A stretch of 64,000 nt of DNA from Rikenellaceae bacterium (GCA_015059955.1 SUZK01000005.1:1-64000), one strand, 5' to 3'; counted from the first letter of the stretch, positions 31,976 to 43,725 are shown. Notes: a model not told the origin generated them from the letters alone. Numbers and translations: made by a program.

Positions 31976-34746
31976 CGTAGTTTTAGATATTGGCCTGTAT
32001 AGCTCTTCTCGCACGCAGCAACATCCTCGGGTGTTCCCGCGACGACAATATTGCCACCCTCCGAGCCAGCCTCAGGGCCGAGATCAATGACCCAGTCGGC
32101 GCACTTGATGACCTCCATGTTATGCTCCACGACAACGACACTATGGCCACGCTCTATGAGGGCATCGAAGGCACCTAACAGACGGCCTATATCGTGAAAG
32201 TGAAGGCCTGTGGTAGGCTCATCGAAGATAAACATTATACGTTCGTTGGAGCGCTCCTTCATAAGGAACGAGGCGAGCTTCACACGCTGTGACTCACCAC
32301 CCGACAGTGTCGATGACGACTGACCGAGCTTGACATAACCCAAGCCTACGCGCTCGAGAGCCATAATACGCTCCACGATACGTCGACATATCGCGTTATC
32401 CTTATCCTCGCTAAAGAATGTGACAGCCTCGCTTACGGACATCTCCAAGATGTCGTATATCGACTTACCGCGGTACTTAACCTCCAATATTTCTGGCTTG
32501 AAGCGCTTACCGCCACACGCCTCGCACTGTAACTCGACATCGGCCATAAACTGCATCGACACCTTGATGATACCCTCACCCTCGCACTCCTCGCATCTAC
32601 CACCAGGCATATTGAACGAGAAGGCCGTAGCTGCTATGCCGTTATGCTTGGCATAGGGCTGGTCAGCAAAGAGCTTGCGTATCTCGTCGTAGGCCTTGAT
32701 ATAGGTCACTGGGTTGGAGCGTGTAGACTTGCCTATGGGCGACTGCGACACCATCTCTACGCCCTGCAAGATATGGGTATCTACATCCAAGCCATCATGG
32801 TCGCCAGGCGTGAGTGTCGTCTCGGAAAGGCGGCGTTTGAGCGCTGGGAAGAGCACATCATCGGCAAGCGACGACTTACCCGACCCACTGACGCCCGTGA
32901 TGCACGTAAGCACACCCAACGGTATCTCGACATCTATGTTTTTAAGGTTATGGTGGCGCACACCACGTAGGCGCACGACGCCCGCAGCAGCACGACGTCT
33001 ATCGGGAACGGCAATAAAGCGACGCCCCGTGAGGTACTCCGCCGTGAGCGAGCGCTCGGCAGATGCAATATCCTTGGCAGCACCATTATAGACAACCTCA
33101 CCACCACCGACACCAGCCTCAGGACCCATATCGACAATCCAGTCGGCAGCACGCATAATCTCCTCCTCGTGCTCGACGACGATGACCGTATTATCGAGGT
33201 CGCGAAGTTGCTTCAAAACGCCTATAAGGCGGCTTGTATCTCTGGGGTGAAGACCTATGCTCGGCTCATCGAGGATATACATCGAGCCTACGAGGTTGCT
33301 ACCGAGCGATGTTGAAAGGTTTATGCGCTGCGACTCACCTCCCGACAGCGTTGCCGACAAGCGGTCGAGTGTAAGGTAGTGAAGACCGACATCCATAAGG
33401 TAACCGAGGCGGTTGCGTATCTCGACAAGGACACGCTCGGCAGTCTTCGCATCGAACTCATCGAGCTGCAACGCATCGAAGAACGACGATAGCTCAGCGA
33501 TGGTCATCGTGACAAGCTCGGCGATGTTCTTACCGCCAACCTTTACATATAGCGCCTCGCGGCGTAGGCGTGTGCCGTGGCAGGTAGGACAAGGTGTCTT
33601 ACCCGTATATCGCGCTTTTAGCACTCGGTACTGCACCTTGTGGCGCTGGCTATCGACATAGTCAAAGAAGTCGTCGAGGCCATGGAAGTACTCATTACCA
33701 CGCCACAGCAACTCGCGCTGCTCATCGGTTAGGGCGTGATATGGCGTATGTATTGGGAAGCCGAAACGTGACGAGTTGATGATAAGCTCATCGCGCCAAC
33801 GGCCCATCGTAGCGCCATTCCAACACGCTATGGCTCCGCCATATATACTCTTCGATTTATCGGGGACAACGAGATCTTCGTCGATGCCTACAACCTTGCC
33901 ATAGCCCTCACACGTGGGGCAGGCGCCTATGGGGTTGTTGAACGAGAAGAGGTGCTCCGTGGGGCGTTCAAAGGTGGTGTCGCCATCCTCGAAGCGCGAC
34001 GAGAAACTCTCCACCTCATCGGCGATGATAAGGTACATAGTACCCGCGCCATAACCCATAGCACGTGCCACAGAGTCGCTCATACGCGATACGACATCCT
34101 GCTCCGAACGCTTGGCGATACGGTCGACGACGACCATGACATCATCCAGTGGCATCGCATCCGTAACCTTAGGCATGAACTCCTCGACGAGCATCACCTC
34201 ACCACGGTAGCGCACCCTATTGACGCCATCCTCCATAAGTGTCAGCATACGCTCGACTATACCCTCCGACTGTTTCAGTAGCAGTGGTGCTGCGATGACA
34301 ACACGCTCGCCCTCATCGAGGAGCATGATTCTATCGACGATATCGTCGACCTCGTAGCAGCGCACCTCGCGCCCTGTGGTGGGCGAATAGAGGCGGCCTA
34401 TACGCGCGAAGAGAAGTTTTAGGTAGTCGTATATCTCGGTTGTTGTGCCCACCGTAGAGCGGGGGTTACGCGAGATGACCTTCTGCTCGATAGCGATGGC
34501 TGGCGCAATACCCTCGATAAGGTCTACATCGGGCTTCTCGATACGGCCCAAGAACTGACGAGCATATGCCGAGAGGCTCTCGACATAGCGGCGCTGACCC
34601 TCGGCAAAGATGGTATCGAATGCCAGTGTCGACTTACCCGAGCCCGACAGACCTGTCACCACAACGAGGTTGTTATGGGGTATCTCGAGGCTGATGTTTT
34701 TGAGGTTATGTACCCTCGCGCCCTCTATTTTTATCTTGGAATCCAA
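31972..34746 (-). CDS. uvrA: Excinuclease ABC subunit A
   Basis: [45 protein letters not shown], zinc-finger CxxC motifs. Confidence 0.97.
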   Translation of the reverse strand: MDSKIKIEGARVHNLKNISLEIPHNNLVVVTGLSGSGKSTLAFDTIFAEGQRRYVESLSAYARQFLGRIEKPDVDLIEGIAPAIAIEQKVISRNPRSTVGTTTEIYDYLKLLFARIGRLYSPTTGREVRCYEVDDIVDRIMLLDEGERVVIAAPLLLKQSEGIVERMLTLMEDGVNRVRYRGEVMLVEEFMPKVTDAMPLDDVMVVVDRIAKRSEQDVVSRMSDSVARAMGYGAGTMYLIIADEVESFSSRFEDGDTTFERPTEHLFSFNNPIGACPTCEGYGKVVGIDEDLVVPDKSKSIYGGAIACWNGATMGRWRDELIINSSRFGFPIHTPYHALTDEQRELLWRGNEYFHGLDDFFDYVDSQRHKVQYRVLKARYTGKTPCPTCHGTRLRREALYVKVGGKNIAELVTMTIAELSSFFDALQLDEFDAKTAERVLVEIRNRLGYLMDVGLHYLTLDRLSATLSGGESQRINLSTSLGSNLVGSMYILDEPSIGLHPRDTSRLIGVLKQLRDLDNTVIVVEHEEEIMRAADWIVDMGPEAGVGGGEVVYNGAAKDIASAERSLTAEYLTGRRFIAVPDRRRAAAGVVRLRGVRHHNLKNIDVEIPLGVLTCITGVSGSGKSSLADDVLFPALKRRLSETTLTPGDHDGLDVDTHILQGVEMVSQSPIGKSTRSNPVTYIKAYDEIRKLFADQPYAKHNGIAATAFSFNMPGGRCEECEGEGIIKVSMQFMADVELQCEACGGKRFKPEILEVKYRGKSIYDILEMSVSEAVTFFSEDKDNAICRRIVERIMALERVGLGYVKLGQSSSTLSGGESQRVKLASFLMKERSNERIMFIFDEPTTGLHFHDIGRLLGAFDALIERGHSVVVVEHNMEVIKCADWVIDLGPEAGSEGGNIVVAGTPEDVAACEKSYTGQYLKLR

Positions 34747-34766
34747 CCCTAAATAATTGCTAATAG

Positions 34767-35372
34767 TTATGCTATTACCTCTACCGTTGCGCCCTCGACC
34801 TTCTCGAGACGCTGCATGAGTTGCTGCGAGTCGCTCTCGCGGATGCTAAGACGCATGGTACAGAGGTTATCGAATAGCTGCTCAAGGATGCGTGGCTGCA
34901 TATCCTTGACGATGCGCATCACGTCATTCATGGCGATATACGAGAACGACACCTCGACAACGACATCCACCGTGCGCTCCACAATCTCGCACTCGGCCAA
35001 TACCTGTGCCGTGGACTCCTTATAGGCGGCGATAAGCCCTGGAACACCGAGCTTCGTACCACCGAAGTAGCGCACAACGACAACCAAGCAGTTTGTAATC
35101 TCCTGCGATAGCAACTGACCCAATATTGGCTTTCCTGCCGTCGACGAGGGCTCGCCGTCGTCGTTAGCACGGTAGTGCTCGCCATGCGCACCCAAGCGCC
35201 AGGCGTAGCAGTGGTGCGTAGCATCGAACCACCTCTTACGCAGAGCATCCAAATGCTCCTTAATCTCAGCCTCCGTCTCCACGGGGTAGGCATAGACAAG
35301 GAACTTGCTGCTCAGCTGACGGTAGGTGGTCTCCTGCGCCTTGGCTATGGTCTTGTAGCTATCCGATGCCAT
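34767..35372 (-). CDS. YigZ/IMPACT family protein
   Basis: ANDDGEPSSTAGKPIL, VVVRYFGGTKLGVPGLI. Confidence 0.92.
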   Translation of the reverse strand: MASDSYKTIAKAQETTYRQLSSKFLVYAYPVETEAEIKEHLDALRKRWFDATHHCYAWRLGAHGEHYRANDDGEPSSTAGKPILGQLLSQEITNCLVVVVRYFGGTKLGVPGLIAAYKESTAQVLAECEIVERTVDVVVEVSFSYIAMNDVMRIVKDMQPRILEQLFDNLCTMRLSIRESDSQQLMQRLEKVEGATVEVIA

Positions 35373-35380
35373 ATTGCCGA

Positions 35381-36883
35381 TTACTCAATCTTGGTAAACA
35401 TTCTATCCCAGCGAATATCGCCCGTATTGGGATCAACAGAGAACCATATATACTTCGCCTTACCGACGATGTGGTCCTCGGGCACGAAGCCCCAGAAGCG
35501 CGAATCCAACGACTCGTGGCGGTTATCGCCCATCATAAAGTAGTAGTCCATAAGGAACGTATACTCCGTCTGCTTCGCTCCATCGATATAGTAGGTGACG
35601 CTGCCATCTGCCCCACGCTCCTCCTTAACGGCACGGTGCTCGTAGGCGGTGATGCAACGGCCATAGATGGCCATATTCTCGGGCGTGAGCTTGATGGTCT
35701 CGCCAGCCTTAGGTATCCATACGGGGCCGAAGTTATCGAGATTCCACGCCGCAGTTGGGCCATCGCTAAGATATGGCAGCAACATACCTGCATCGGTCTG
35801 CGCCTCGCCAATCTTGCGAAGCTCATACTTCGTAGTATCCTGATACTTACTCAAATCCTTATCGGCGATAAGTCGCTCCTTCTCGGTCTTACCGCTACGC
35901 TTGTGGTAGATGTCATAGTAGTACTGGCGCGTGGGGACATACTTCTCGCACTCGTCGTTGGTATATACCACGCCATTGCGCACCTCGAACATATCACCAG
36001 GCATACCTACACATCGCTTGATGTAGTTCTCCTTCTTGTCAGTAGGACGCACGGCGATGGTGTAGTTACGACGTATATATTCGCGTGCCTCGGCCTGCGA
36101 CTTGCCAGTCTCGGCAGCATAGCCACGAAGCAGACCATAGTAGTGGTTGCCACCTGGAGCATCAACAACAATGGTATCACCCTCAGGGAAGTTGAAGACG
36201 ACGACATCTCCACGCTCAATCTGCCCTGAGCCTGCAAGACGACGGTACGAGCGCTCCCAGCTTGTCGAGTAGGACTCCTTCGTATCGTTGAGCGGCATGG
36301 TGTTATGCACGAAGGGGAACGATAGCGGTGTCATGGGCACACGTGGGCCATACTCCACCTTATCTACAAGGATGTAGTCACCCTGAAGAAGAGTACCCTC
36401 CATAGAGCCTGTGGGGATTACGAACATCTGGAACCAGTAGAGCTGTATGAGCGTTGCCACGACGGTGGCGAAGATGATGGCGTGCACCCAGCCATATATC
36501 CACAGATAGGTCTTCGTCTCGCTCTTCATCTCGTTCCACAGAGCATAGGCGCCAACGAGCAGGAAGGTGATGATAAATGGCATATTCCAGCGGAACAGAA
36601 GCATATGCACAAGGACACCTACGACGAGGGCAAAGACCGCAGCACACCACACAGCCCACGCTATGCGGTACCACCTATACTTCTCGATAAACTGGCGGTG
36701 GTAGCCACGGATTATGTGTGTTATGTAGTAGTCGAAGATGAGTGGCAGGGTGATGAATAGCGACCACCATGCGCCATACCATACGGCAAATGTTATCACT
36801 AACGCCGACATGAGCGCACACAAGAGCCAAGGGTGAGTTATGTAGTACTTCACCTTGGCATAAATCTCCTTAATCTTTTCCAT
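35381..36883 (-). CDS. lepB: Signal peptidase I
   Basis: MFVIPTGSMEGTLLQGDYILVDK, IKRCVGMPGD, YYFMMGDNRHESLDSRFWGFVPEDHIVGKA. Confidence 0.95.
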   Translation of the reverse strand: MEKIKEIYAKVKYYITHPWLLCALMSALVITFAVWYGAWWSLFITLPLIFDYYITHIIRGYHRQFIEKYRWYRIAWAVWCAAVFALVVGVLVHMLLFRWNMPFIITFLLVGAYALWNEMKSETKTYLWIYGWVHAIIFATVVATLIQLYWFQMFVIPTGSMEGTLLQGDYILVDKVEYGPRVPMTPLSFPFVHNTMPLNDTKESYSTSWERSYRRLAGSGQIERGDVVVFNFPEGDTIVVDAPGGNHYYGLLRGYAAETGKSQAEAREYIRRNYTIAVRPTDKKENYIKRCVGMPGDMFEVRNGVVYTNDECEKYVPTRQYYYDIYHKRSGKTEKERLIADKDLSKYQDTTKYELRKIGEAQTDAGMLLPYLSDGPTAAWNLDNFGPVWIPKAGETIKLTPENMAIYGRCITAYEHRAVKEERGADGSVTYYIDGAKQTEYTFLMDYYFMMGDNRHESLDSRFWGFVPEDHIVGKAKYIWFSVDPNTGDIRWDRMFTKIE

Positions 36884-36913
36884 ATAGTTTGCTTTATTTT
36901 ACGCTGTTAATAC

Positions 36914-37624
36914 CTACAAGAGGTCATCCATGGTGTGTACGCCCTGCTTGTCGGCGAGGTACTCACCCGCAATTACTGCGCCCATGGCGAGGGCACGACG
37001 GTTGGTTATCGAGTGTTTCAACTCCAAATAGTCATCCTCGGAGGTGTATGTCACGCTGTGTATGCCTGGCACCATGCCCTCGCGGTGCGAGATGATGGCT
37101 ATCTGCGAGGCATCCTTCGTAGCACTATTCACCCAGCCACTCTTGCGCTCTACACCCTCGATGATACCCTCTGCAAGGGTGATGGCCGTGCCACTTGGGG
37201 CATCCTTCTTCCATATATGGTGGGTCTCCTCGATGGTTATCTCGTAGTTGGCATAAGGGTTCATAAGCTCGGCCATGCGCTTGTTGAGGCGGAACATCAT
37301 GTTGACACCTATCGAGAAGTTCGAGGCGTAGAAGAGCGCTCCGCCACGCTCCACGGCGAGCTGCTGCATCGCCGCAAGCTCCGCAAGCCACCCCGTAGTA
37401 CCCGACACTACCCTGCCACCAGCCTCAAGTACGGTGCGCACATTATGGGCTGCCGTATCGGGCGTCGTGAACTCAAAGCAGACATCTATGCCCGCGAGGT
37501 TCTGCGCCGTGAGCTCGGCGGCATTTGCCTCGTCGATGACGAGTTCCACACTATGACCTCTCTGCTGGAGGATGCGCTCTATCTCGCGGCCCATCTTACC
37601 GTGGCCAATGATTGCACACTTCAT
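36914..37624 (-). CDS. dapB: 4-hydroxy-tetrahydrodipicolinate reductase
   Basis: MKCAIIGHGKMGREIERIL; SNFSIGVN; ETHHIWKKDAPSGTA. Start moved to ATG at 37624. Confidence 0.93.
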   Translation of the reverse strand: MKCAIIGHGKMGREIERILQQRGHSVELVIDEANAAELTAQNLAGIDVCFEFTTPDTAAHNVRTVLEAGGRVVSGTTGWLAELAAMQQLAVERGGALFYASNFSIGVNMMFRLNKRMAELMNPYANYEITIEETHHIWKKDAPSGTAITLAEGIIEGVERKSGWVNSATKDASQIAIISHREGMVPGIHSVTYTSEDDYLELKHSITNRRALAMGAVIAGEYLADKQGVHTMDDLL

Positions 37625-37724
37625 AACTGCACATTTATTAATAAATATTGGGGTAAAGATACAAAAAAAAGCGATATGCACATACACAAATCGCCTTTTT
37701 ATCTATCTATCGACGTCGATAGCG

Positions 37725-38453
37725 CTAATATTTTACATCCGAGAGGAACAAACCGCAGGCGGGAGCACCAGCACTCGAACGCGACAAGTCGCGTGAACGA
37801 ATGATGTCGTCGAACTCCTCGACCGTATATCTACCCCTGCCTACATCCACCAGCGTACCCACGATGGCACGCACCATATTGCGCAAAAACCTGTCGGCAC
37901 GAATCGTAAAACGTAGTGTTCCGTCGGCCTCGACACACCACTCGGCGTGGTTTATGTGGCAGATATTAGTTTTGTTGTTTGAGTTGAGCTTCGCAAACGA
38001 CGTAAAGTCGTCATACTCAAGGAGTCGACGTGCCGCATCGTTCATCCTTGCCACATCCAACTCGACGGCAAAGTGCCATGCCGAGAAGCGGCGGAAGGGG
38101 GCTTTCTGCGTCGTAAGAAAGTAGGTATACTCCCTCTGCCGAGCATCGAAGCGCGCATGCTTCGTAGCCTCCACCTCGTAGATGCGCCTAATGGCGATAT
38201 CCTGCGGCAACACCTTGTTTAATTTGTAGGCGAGCTGCGCACAATCTATCGACGTTTCGCTATCGAAGTGCGCGGTGTAGAACGAGGCATTCACCCCTGT
38301 ATCGGTGCGCCCGGCACCCACAATCTCAGTGGGCTCACGTAGAAGCATCGATAGTCTATCTTCGATTGTTCCCTGCACGGTATCTACATCGGGCTGTCGT
38401 TGCCAGCCGAAGTATGCCGCGCCATCGTATTGCAGTTCGATAAAGTATCGCAT
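37725..38453 (-). CDS. truA: tRNA pseudouridine(38-40) synthase
   Basis: IELQYDGAAYFGWQRQPDVDTVQGTIE, AGRTDTGVNA, RADRFLRNMVRAIVGTLVDVGRG. Confidence 0.95.
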   Translation of the reverse strand: MRYFIELQYDGAAYFGWQRQPDVDTVQGTIEDRLSMLLREPTEIVGAGRTDTGVNASFYTAHFDSETSIDCAQLAYKLNKVLPQDIAIRRIYEVEATKHARFDARQREYTYFLTTQKAPFRRFSAWHFAVELDVARMNDAARRLLEYDDFTSFAKLNSNNKTNICHINHAEWCVEADGTLRFTIRADRFLRNMVRAIVGTLVDVGRGRYTVEEFDDIIRSRDLSRSSAGAPACGLFLSDVKY

Positions 38454-38551
38454 AGCACTTTTAATTACTCGGCAAAGATACAAAATATAAATTAGTAATG
38501 AGTAATGAGAAATCAACTATTAACAGCTACCACCATTTTTTAGCTGAAAAT

Positions 38552-38583
38552 TTTGGAAATTGGGTCGAGAAAGTGTAAATTTG
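38552..38583 (+). promoter_or_regulatory. Bacteroidales-type promoter of LRR gene
   Basis: TTTG (38552-38555), 20-nt spacer, TAAATTTG (38576-38583). Confidence 0.65.
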
Positions 38584-38616
38584 TAATCGGAATATCCAAA
38601 TAAAACAACCTATGAT

Positions 38617-40203
38617 ATGAGAAGATTATTTATAGCATGTTTACTACTATTATCAATGACGGCTTGTGACAGACCTGTAGAGAGCCCTACGCCTGAGGAT
38701 AACACTGTGCCAAAGGATATTATTCCTCAGATTAGCGAGTTTGGATACTTTGCCACAAGTGGCAACACCACTGAGCGTATATCGTGTGTCGAGGAGAGCT
38801 TCCGAGGGGCTATACTTCAGGCATACCTTGAGATTGAGCCTCAAGAGTTGCACAGCAAGATTGTCGAGTATCACCATGAGCTACTCTCCTTACACCTATA
38901 TTATGATAATAGCGATAAACCTACTGTAATTCCTGCAACACTCGGCTCTGCCGAGGAGTGGGATGGTCTTCAGGGACACCCAACAATATATGTTGAGTTT
39001 GCGTGTGACGACCTCAGCGAGGAGCTATACAATGGCAGGGTTGGTGCGCATGGCTGCTACGTAATAAGCGACGGCAAAAACGAGCTACGAACCGCCGAGT
39101 TTACAATTGATGTAATGCGCACAAGGCCACTTAGCAACCAGCTGTGGTACAAGACGAACAATGGCATGCCTATAGAGCTTAATGATGGCAAAGGCCCAAA
39201 GGTGGTAAGCCATGAGCATGCAATGTGGCGCTATGAGGTGACATTCGACGATGACTTAACGACCATTATACCAGCATACTTCAAGGACAAGAGCGGTGTT
39301 ACTGAGGTGATTATGCCTAATAGTGTTACTAAAATTGACAACGAGGCATTTATGAGGTGTTTAGACCTTGAGAGCGTAAATATCCCTACAAGCGTAACAC
39401 AACTTGACCAAAGCGTATTCAATGTAACAAACCTTAAGAGATTATATACCGATGACCTCGCAGCATGGTGCATGATAGACTTTGTTGGCCCCATTGAGTT
39501 TGGCAACGACCTACCATATGGCGAACTTTACGTAAACAACCAACGAGTTACAACACTACGCATTCCAGAGAGCATAACAGAGATTAAGCGCTACACTTTT
39601 CCATTCTCTAACATCGAGCAAGTAGAGCTGCATGACAGCATAGAGTCGATAGCGTACTTCGCCTTTGAGCATTCAGGACTTAAGAGTATCACCATCCCCA
39701 ATAGCGTTACAGCTATCGGCGATTTTGCATTCAACGATTGCCAGAGCCTTGAGAGTGTTGTGCTGCCAAACAGCCTATCCAAGCTGAGTAAGTCGATGTT
39801 CAACTACTGCCATCAGCTTAAGGCGATAGATATACCCCAGAGCATAACGGTCATTGATGATGGCGCACTATATATGTGTGAGTCGCTCAGCGAGATTATA
39901 GTCCCCGATGGTGTGGAGCGTGTTGAGGGCAGAGCCTTTGCATGGTGCAAGAACTTGGAGTCTATAACATTTGGCAGTGGTGTAACTGAAATTGGCTATT
40001 CGGCACTCGCAGGCTGTATGAAGCTTGAGTCGATATATCTTCGAGCAACCACACCTCCGACATTAGAGCCTCACCTATTCCAAGACCCAGACGAGGGAGT
40101 ACCAGATGTAACCATCTATGTACCAATGGAGTCTATTGATGCGTATAAATCATCCGAGAGCTGGAGTCCATATGCCGACCGTATCGAGGGATATGAACTG
40201 TAA
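38617..40203 (+). CDS. BspA-type leucine-rich-repeat surface lipoprotein
   Basis: Lipobox LLLLSMTACD; repeated SxxIPNSVTxIGxxAFxxCxxLESV units. Confidence 0.92.
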   Translation: MRRLFIACLLLLSMTACDRPVESPTPEDNTVPKDIIPQISEFGYFATSGNTTERISCVEESFRGAILQAYLEIEPQELHSKIVEYHHELLSLHLYYDNSDKPTVIPATLGSAEEWDGLQGHPTIYVEFACDDLSEELYNGRVGAHGCYVISDGKNELRTAEFTIDVMRTRPLSNQLWYKTNNGMPIELNDGKGPKVVSHEHAMWRYEVTFDDDLTTIIPAYFKDKSGVTEVIMPNSVTKIDNEAFMRCLDLESVNIPTSVTQLDQSVFNVTNLKRLYTDDLAAWCMIDFVGPIEFGNDLPYGELYVNNQRVTTLRIPESITEIKRYTFPFSNIEQVELHDSIESIAYFAFEHSGLKSITIPNSVTAIGDFAFNDCQSLESVVLPNSLSKLSKSMFNYCHQLKAIDIPQSITVIDDGALYMCESLSEIIVPDGVERVEGRAFAWCKNLESITFGSGVTEIGYSALAGCMKLESIYLRATTPPTLEPHLFQDPDEGVPDVTIYVPMESIDAYKSSESWSPYADRIEGYEL

Positions 40204-40216
40204 AGGGATATAGATA

Positions 40217-40259
40217 GTTTAAGGAGTTTAGTGAGTTTAAGGAGTTTAGTGAGTTTAAG
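40217..40259. repeat. 18-bp tandem repeat (2.4 units)
   Basis: gtttaaggagtttagtga x2 then gtttaag. Confidence 0.95.
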
Positions 40260-40322
40260 CATAAAACTCTAATCGCTACCTCACTTAGAAGCTGTTTTGA
40301 ATTTTATTGAAAGAGTTTGTTC

Positions 40323-40370
40323 GTTGCTGCAAAAGATAGTTTCGACTTCTTTGAGGCTCTTTTCGGCAAC
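40323..40370 (+). terminator. Candidate terminator downstream of LRR gene
   Basis: gttgctgcaaaaga ... tcttttcggcaac stem followed by TTTTCATTTG. Confidence 0.5.
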
Positions 40371-40442
40371 TTTTCATTTGTGATAATTGGAAATAGTCCA
40401 TAATTGAGAGGAAAGCAGATGCTGCCCTATGGTCGGATATTA

Positions 40443-40570
40443 AATTTTTGATTAGAAGGCTGCAGATGTGGCCTCGATTAAGAGATTGCCCCGGATGGGA
40501 CATACTGAGCGTATTTCCCATTCGGGGCAATGATTGAGAGGCCGCAGATGCGGCCTTATAATCGAAAATT
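40443..40570. repeat. R2 element copy b (divergent)
   Basis: AATTTTTGATTAGAAGGCTGCAGAT..GCGGCCTTATAATCGAAAATT; inner stem ATTGCCCC/GGGGCAAT. Confidence 0.75.
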
Positions 40571-41948
40571 ACATGTGAATGGCACATCCAAGCGCATCCT
40601 CTGCAGCCTCCATAACAGCCTCATGCATTGATGGGTGTGCATGGATGGTGCGAGCAATGCGGTGTGCATTGACGCCAAGGACCTTAGCAAGCGTTGGCTC
40701 GCCAATCATCTCCGTTACGTTATGGCCCACGAAGTGAGCGCCAAGCAACTTCTCATCAGCGTCGAAGATGAGCTTCACAAAGCCATCACGCTCGCCTGCT
40801 GCCGTAGCCTTGCCCGATGCCGTATATGGGAACTTACCAACCTTATACTCGATGCCCTGCGCCTTAACCTGTGCTTCGGTGAGACCTACCGATGCCACCT
40901 CTGGCGATGTGAAGATGCACGATGGTATTGTCGAGTAGTCGACAGGTTCTGCCTTAAGGCCGCAGATATGCTCCACGCAGTGGATAGCCTCGGCCGAAGC
41001 GACGTGTGCAAGGGCTGGTGTGGCGATGATGTCACCGATGGCATAGACGCCGTCAACCGATGTCTTATAGTGCTCGTCGACCTTTATCTTATCGCGCTCA
41101 ATCTCGATGCCGAGCTCCTCGAGGCCCATATCCTCGATGTTAGACTTGATGCCCACAGCCGAGAGTACGACATCTGCTTCAAGGGTCTGCACACCCTTCT
41201 TACCATCGATGTCTACCACGCACTTGCCATCCTCACGAACGGTGACAGCCTTAACCGTAGTAGATGTCATCACCGTGGCGCGTAGCTTACGGAAGGCACG
41301 CTCCATAGCCTTGGCGGTATCCTCATCCTCCAAAGGCATAATCTGTGGCATATACTCGACAATAGTCACCTTAACGCCAAGCGTAGCGTAGATATAGGCG
41401 AACTCCGAGCCGATAGCACCAGAGCCTACAACGACCATTGTCTCAGGAAGCTCAGGCAACACAAGGGCCTCCTTCGACGAGATGATATGCTTGCCGTCGA
41501 TAGGCATGAAGGGCATCACGCGAGGGCGAGCACCCGTGGCGAGGATGATGTTGTCTGCCTCATACTCCACGCCCTCAACCTCGACGATATCCTGTGCCTT
41601 GAGGCGGCCGAAGCCTGCGATAAGGTCGATGTTATTCTTCTTGAGTAGGAACTGAACACCCTTGTTCATCGTCGTTGCTACCATACGCTCGCGCTCAACC
41701 ATCTTAGCCCAGTCGGCCTTGACCTCGCCCTCGATGGCTACGCCAAAGGTAGCAGCGGCCTTGCAGTCGGCATATACCTGCGCCGAGCGCACGAGAGCCT
41801 TGGTAGGTATGCAACCCCAGTTGAGGCATACGCCACCAGCATCGGCCTTCTCGACGATAGCCACGCGCTTGCCACACTGCGCTGCACGGATAGCGGCAAC
41901 ATAGCCACCAGGGCCTGAGCCGATAACGATAATATCATATCTTTCCAT
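40569..41948 (-). CDS. lpdA: Dihydrolipoyl dehydrogenase
   Basis: GSGPGGYVAAIRAAQ, GGVCLNWGCIPTKAL, YAIGDIIATPALAHVAS, HAHPSMHEAVMEAA. Confidence 0.95.
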   Translation of the reverse strand: MERYDIIVIGSGPGGYVAAIRAAQCGKRVAIVEKADAGGVCLNWGCIPTKALVRSAQVYADCKAAATFGVAIEGEVKADWAKMVERERMVATTMNKGVQFLLKKNNIDLIAGFGRLKAQDIVEVEGVEYEADNIILATGARPRVMPFMPIDGKHIISSKEALVLPELPETMVVVGSGAIGSEFAYIYATLGVKVTIVEYMPQIMPLEDEDTAKAMERAFRKLRATVMTSTTVKAVTVREDGKCVVDIDGKKGVQTLEADVVLSAVGIKSNIEDMGLEELGIEIERDKIKVDEHYKTSVDGVYAIGDIIATPALAHVASAEAIHCVEHICGLKAEPVDYSTIPSCIFTSPEVASVGLTEAQVKAQGIEYKVGKFPYTASGKATAAGERDGFVKLIFDADEKLLGAHFVGHNVTEMIGEPTLAKVLGVNAHRIARTIHAHPSMHEAVMEAAEDALGCAIHM

Positions 41949-41970
41949 ACGCTTATCTAATGTTTAGTTA

Positions 41971-43602
41971 TTACCATGTTACGACCTTCAACACCTCGCC
42001 ATTGTCCTCGGCTACGGCACGCTTCCATCGCTCCGAGTAGCCAGGCTGCAAAATCTTACCTGGGATATCCTTGCCGTTGCCGTTGTCGATGAAGCCGTTC
42101 TCGTCCTCACCCTTAACATTACCGTCGATATACTTGACCATAAGGTACTTGTCGAGGTCTACCCAGATGTTGAAAATGGCCTGTGCATTCTTCACCGAAA
42201 GCCGTGTAGCAATCTTTGTTGCCTGCTTAGGATTCTTGGCTCTGCCAATCTCGATATCCATAGCTCGGACAAGCTCAAGCATCTTGTTCTCCCACTTGTC
42301 GACATACTCGCGTACATGCTTGCCTACGCTATTATAGCGGAGGTATGCGAACTGAGCCACGCGGTTAGTAATCCAGAACATAGCCGTATCGGAGTACTTC
42401 AACATCGAGCCGTTGCCCTCGCGCAAACACTCGGGAACCTCGGTAGAGGTGACGTAGATAGGTGTCAATGGCGATGTGGCAGCATCATCTGTGCCAAACC
42501 ACAAGATACCCACCTTGCCGGGGCGTGCCTGACCCATAAGCCAGAAACCCGTCTGCTGGGTAGCCGTAGCACGCTCGTTGCAGTACTCCTGACCATCCAC
42601 CTCGAAGAACATAGGACGCCAACGGTAGGGACAGCCCTCGCCACCAGCGCCGATATCCTGTGTCATATCCATCTTAGTACCCTCGTAGTGGTCGCGCATG
42701 CAGTCCATAACGACCTTTGGCGAAATCTTAGTACGAGGCTTCACCCACAAAGGCATACGATTGTTAGGGTTGTGACCCATGGCGTAGTCCTCATACTGCT
42801 CCATGTCGTCAGCTACGGTGCGGAAGAATGCCCATACGCGAGCCTCACAGCCACGGAGTGCGCTGAAGTCGGCAGGAGCGTATGCCTCAGCGAAGCTGAA
42901 ATCCTTGTTCTCGCCCTCGAACCAGCCGAACTTACGTGCTACATCCGCAACATCGGGAGCATATAAGCAGTTCTCAGGGTCGTCCCATGGGAAGGTTGTG
43001 ATACGTGCCTGGTTGGCGTGTGCCGATACGTAGCCATCGGGGATGCGGCGTGCCACCCATACGATACCCTTATCGTTAGGACCCTTGCCTATAAGCTCCA
43101 TAATCCATGCCTCCTCGGTGTCGATGATAGAGAACGACTCGCCCGACGAGCAGTAGCCATAGGTATTGGCAAGCTCCACGATGATGTCGATAGCCTCGCG
43201 AGCAGTCTTGGCGCGCTGCAAGGTGATATAGATGAGTGAGCCGTAGTCGATGCCACCCTTAGGGTCTTCAAGCTCTGGACGGCCACCAAACGTTGTCTCG
43301 GTGATGAATAGCGAGTGCTCGTTAGAGTTACCGAGTGTGCGGTAGCGCACCTGTGCCTGGGCAATCTTGCCGATATAGCGGCCTGTATCCCACTCCGTAA
43401 CATCCATCCATGGGGTGTACTTACCTGGCACATACTGGTACAATGCGCCATAGAGGCCGTGTGAGTCAGCGGCGTAGGTAACCATGTTAGAGCCATCTGT
43501 CGAGGCACCGCGCGTAATAATGAAGTTGGTGCAAGCATCGGCACTCATCGCCGAGCTTAGCATCATGCCCACAAGGGCGAGTGTCTTGAATAGTTTGTTC
43601 AT
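41971..43602 (-). CDS. C69-family dipeptidase
   Basis: Signal peptide; catalytic-type CTNFIITRGASTDGSNMVTYAAD; YGYCSSGESFSIIDTEEAWIMELIGKG. Confidence 0.9.
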   Translation of the reverse strand: MNKLFKTLALVGMMLSSAMSADACTNFIITRGASTDGSNMVTYAADSHGLYGALYQYVPGKYTPWMDVTEWDTGRYIGKIAQAQVRYRTLGNSNEHSLFITETTFGGRPELEDPKGGIDYGSLIYITLQRAKTAREAIDIIVELANTYGYCSSGESFSIIDTEEAWIMELIGKGPNDKGIVWVARRIPDGYVSAHANQARITTFPWDDPENCLYAPDVADVARKFGWFEGENKDFSFAEAYAPADFSALRGCEARVWAFFRTVADDMEQYEDYAMGHNPNNRMPLWVKPRTKISPKVVMDCMRDHYEGTKMDMTQDIGAGGEGCPYRWRPMFFEVDGQEYCNERATATQQTGFWLMGQARPGKVGILWFGTDDAATSPLTPIYVTSTEVPECLREGNGSMLKYSDTAMFWITNRVAQFAYLRYNSVGKHVREYVDKWENKMLELVRAMDIEIGRAKNPKQATKIATRLSVKNAQAIFNIWVDLDKYLMVKYIDGNVKGEDENGFIDNGNGKDIPGKILQPGYSERWKRAVAEDNGEVLKVVTW

Positions 43603-43674
43603 CTTAGGTTATTAAATTTGGTTAAATATTTTACGCATATTAGCTTTCAAAGATACAAAATATTTTTGGAATAG

Positions 43675-43705
43675 TTGCTATCTTCCCCAATAATTTATAC
43701 TTTTG
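43675..43705 (+). promoter_or_regulatory. Bacteroidales-type promoter of YggS-family gene
   Basis: TTG (43675-43677), 20-nt spacer, TACTTTTG (43698-43705). Confidence 0.65.
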
Positions 43706-43725
43706 TAGACCAAACACACCGAATT

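Noticed and set aside
35366-36229. ORF 35366..36229 + (287 aa)
   Set aside because: Antisense to lepB; long antisense frames are common here because of codon bias.
36935-37804. ORF 36935..37804 + (289 aa)
   Set aside because: Antisense across dapB and into truA; no coherent domain.
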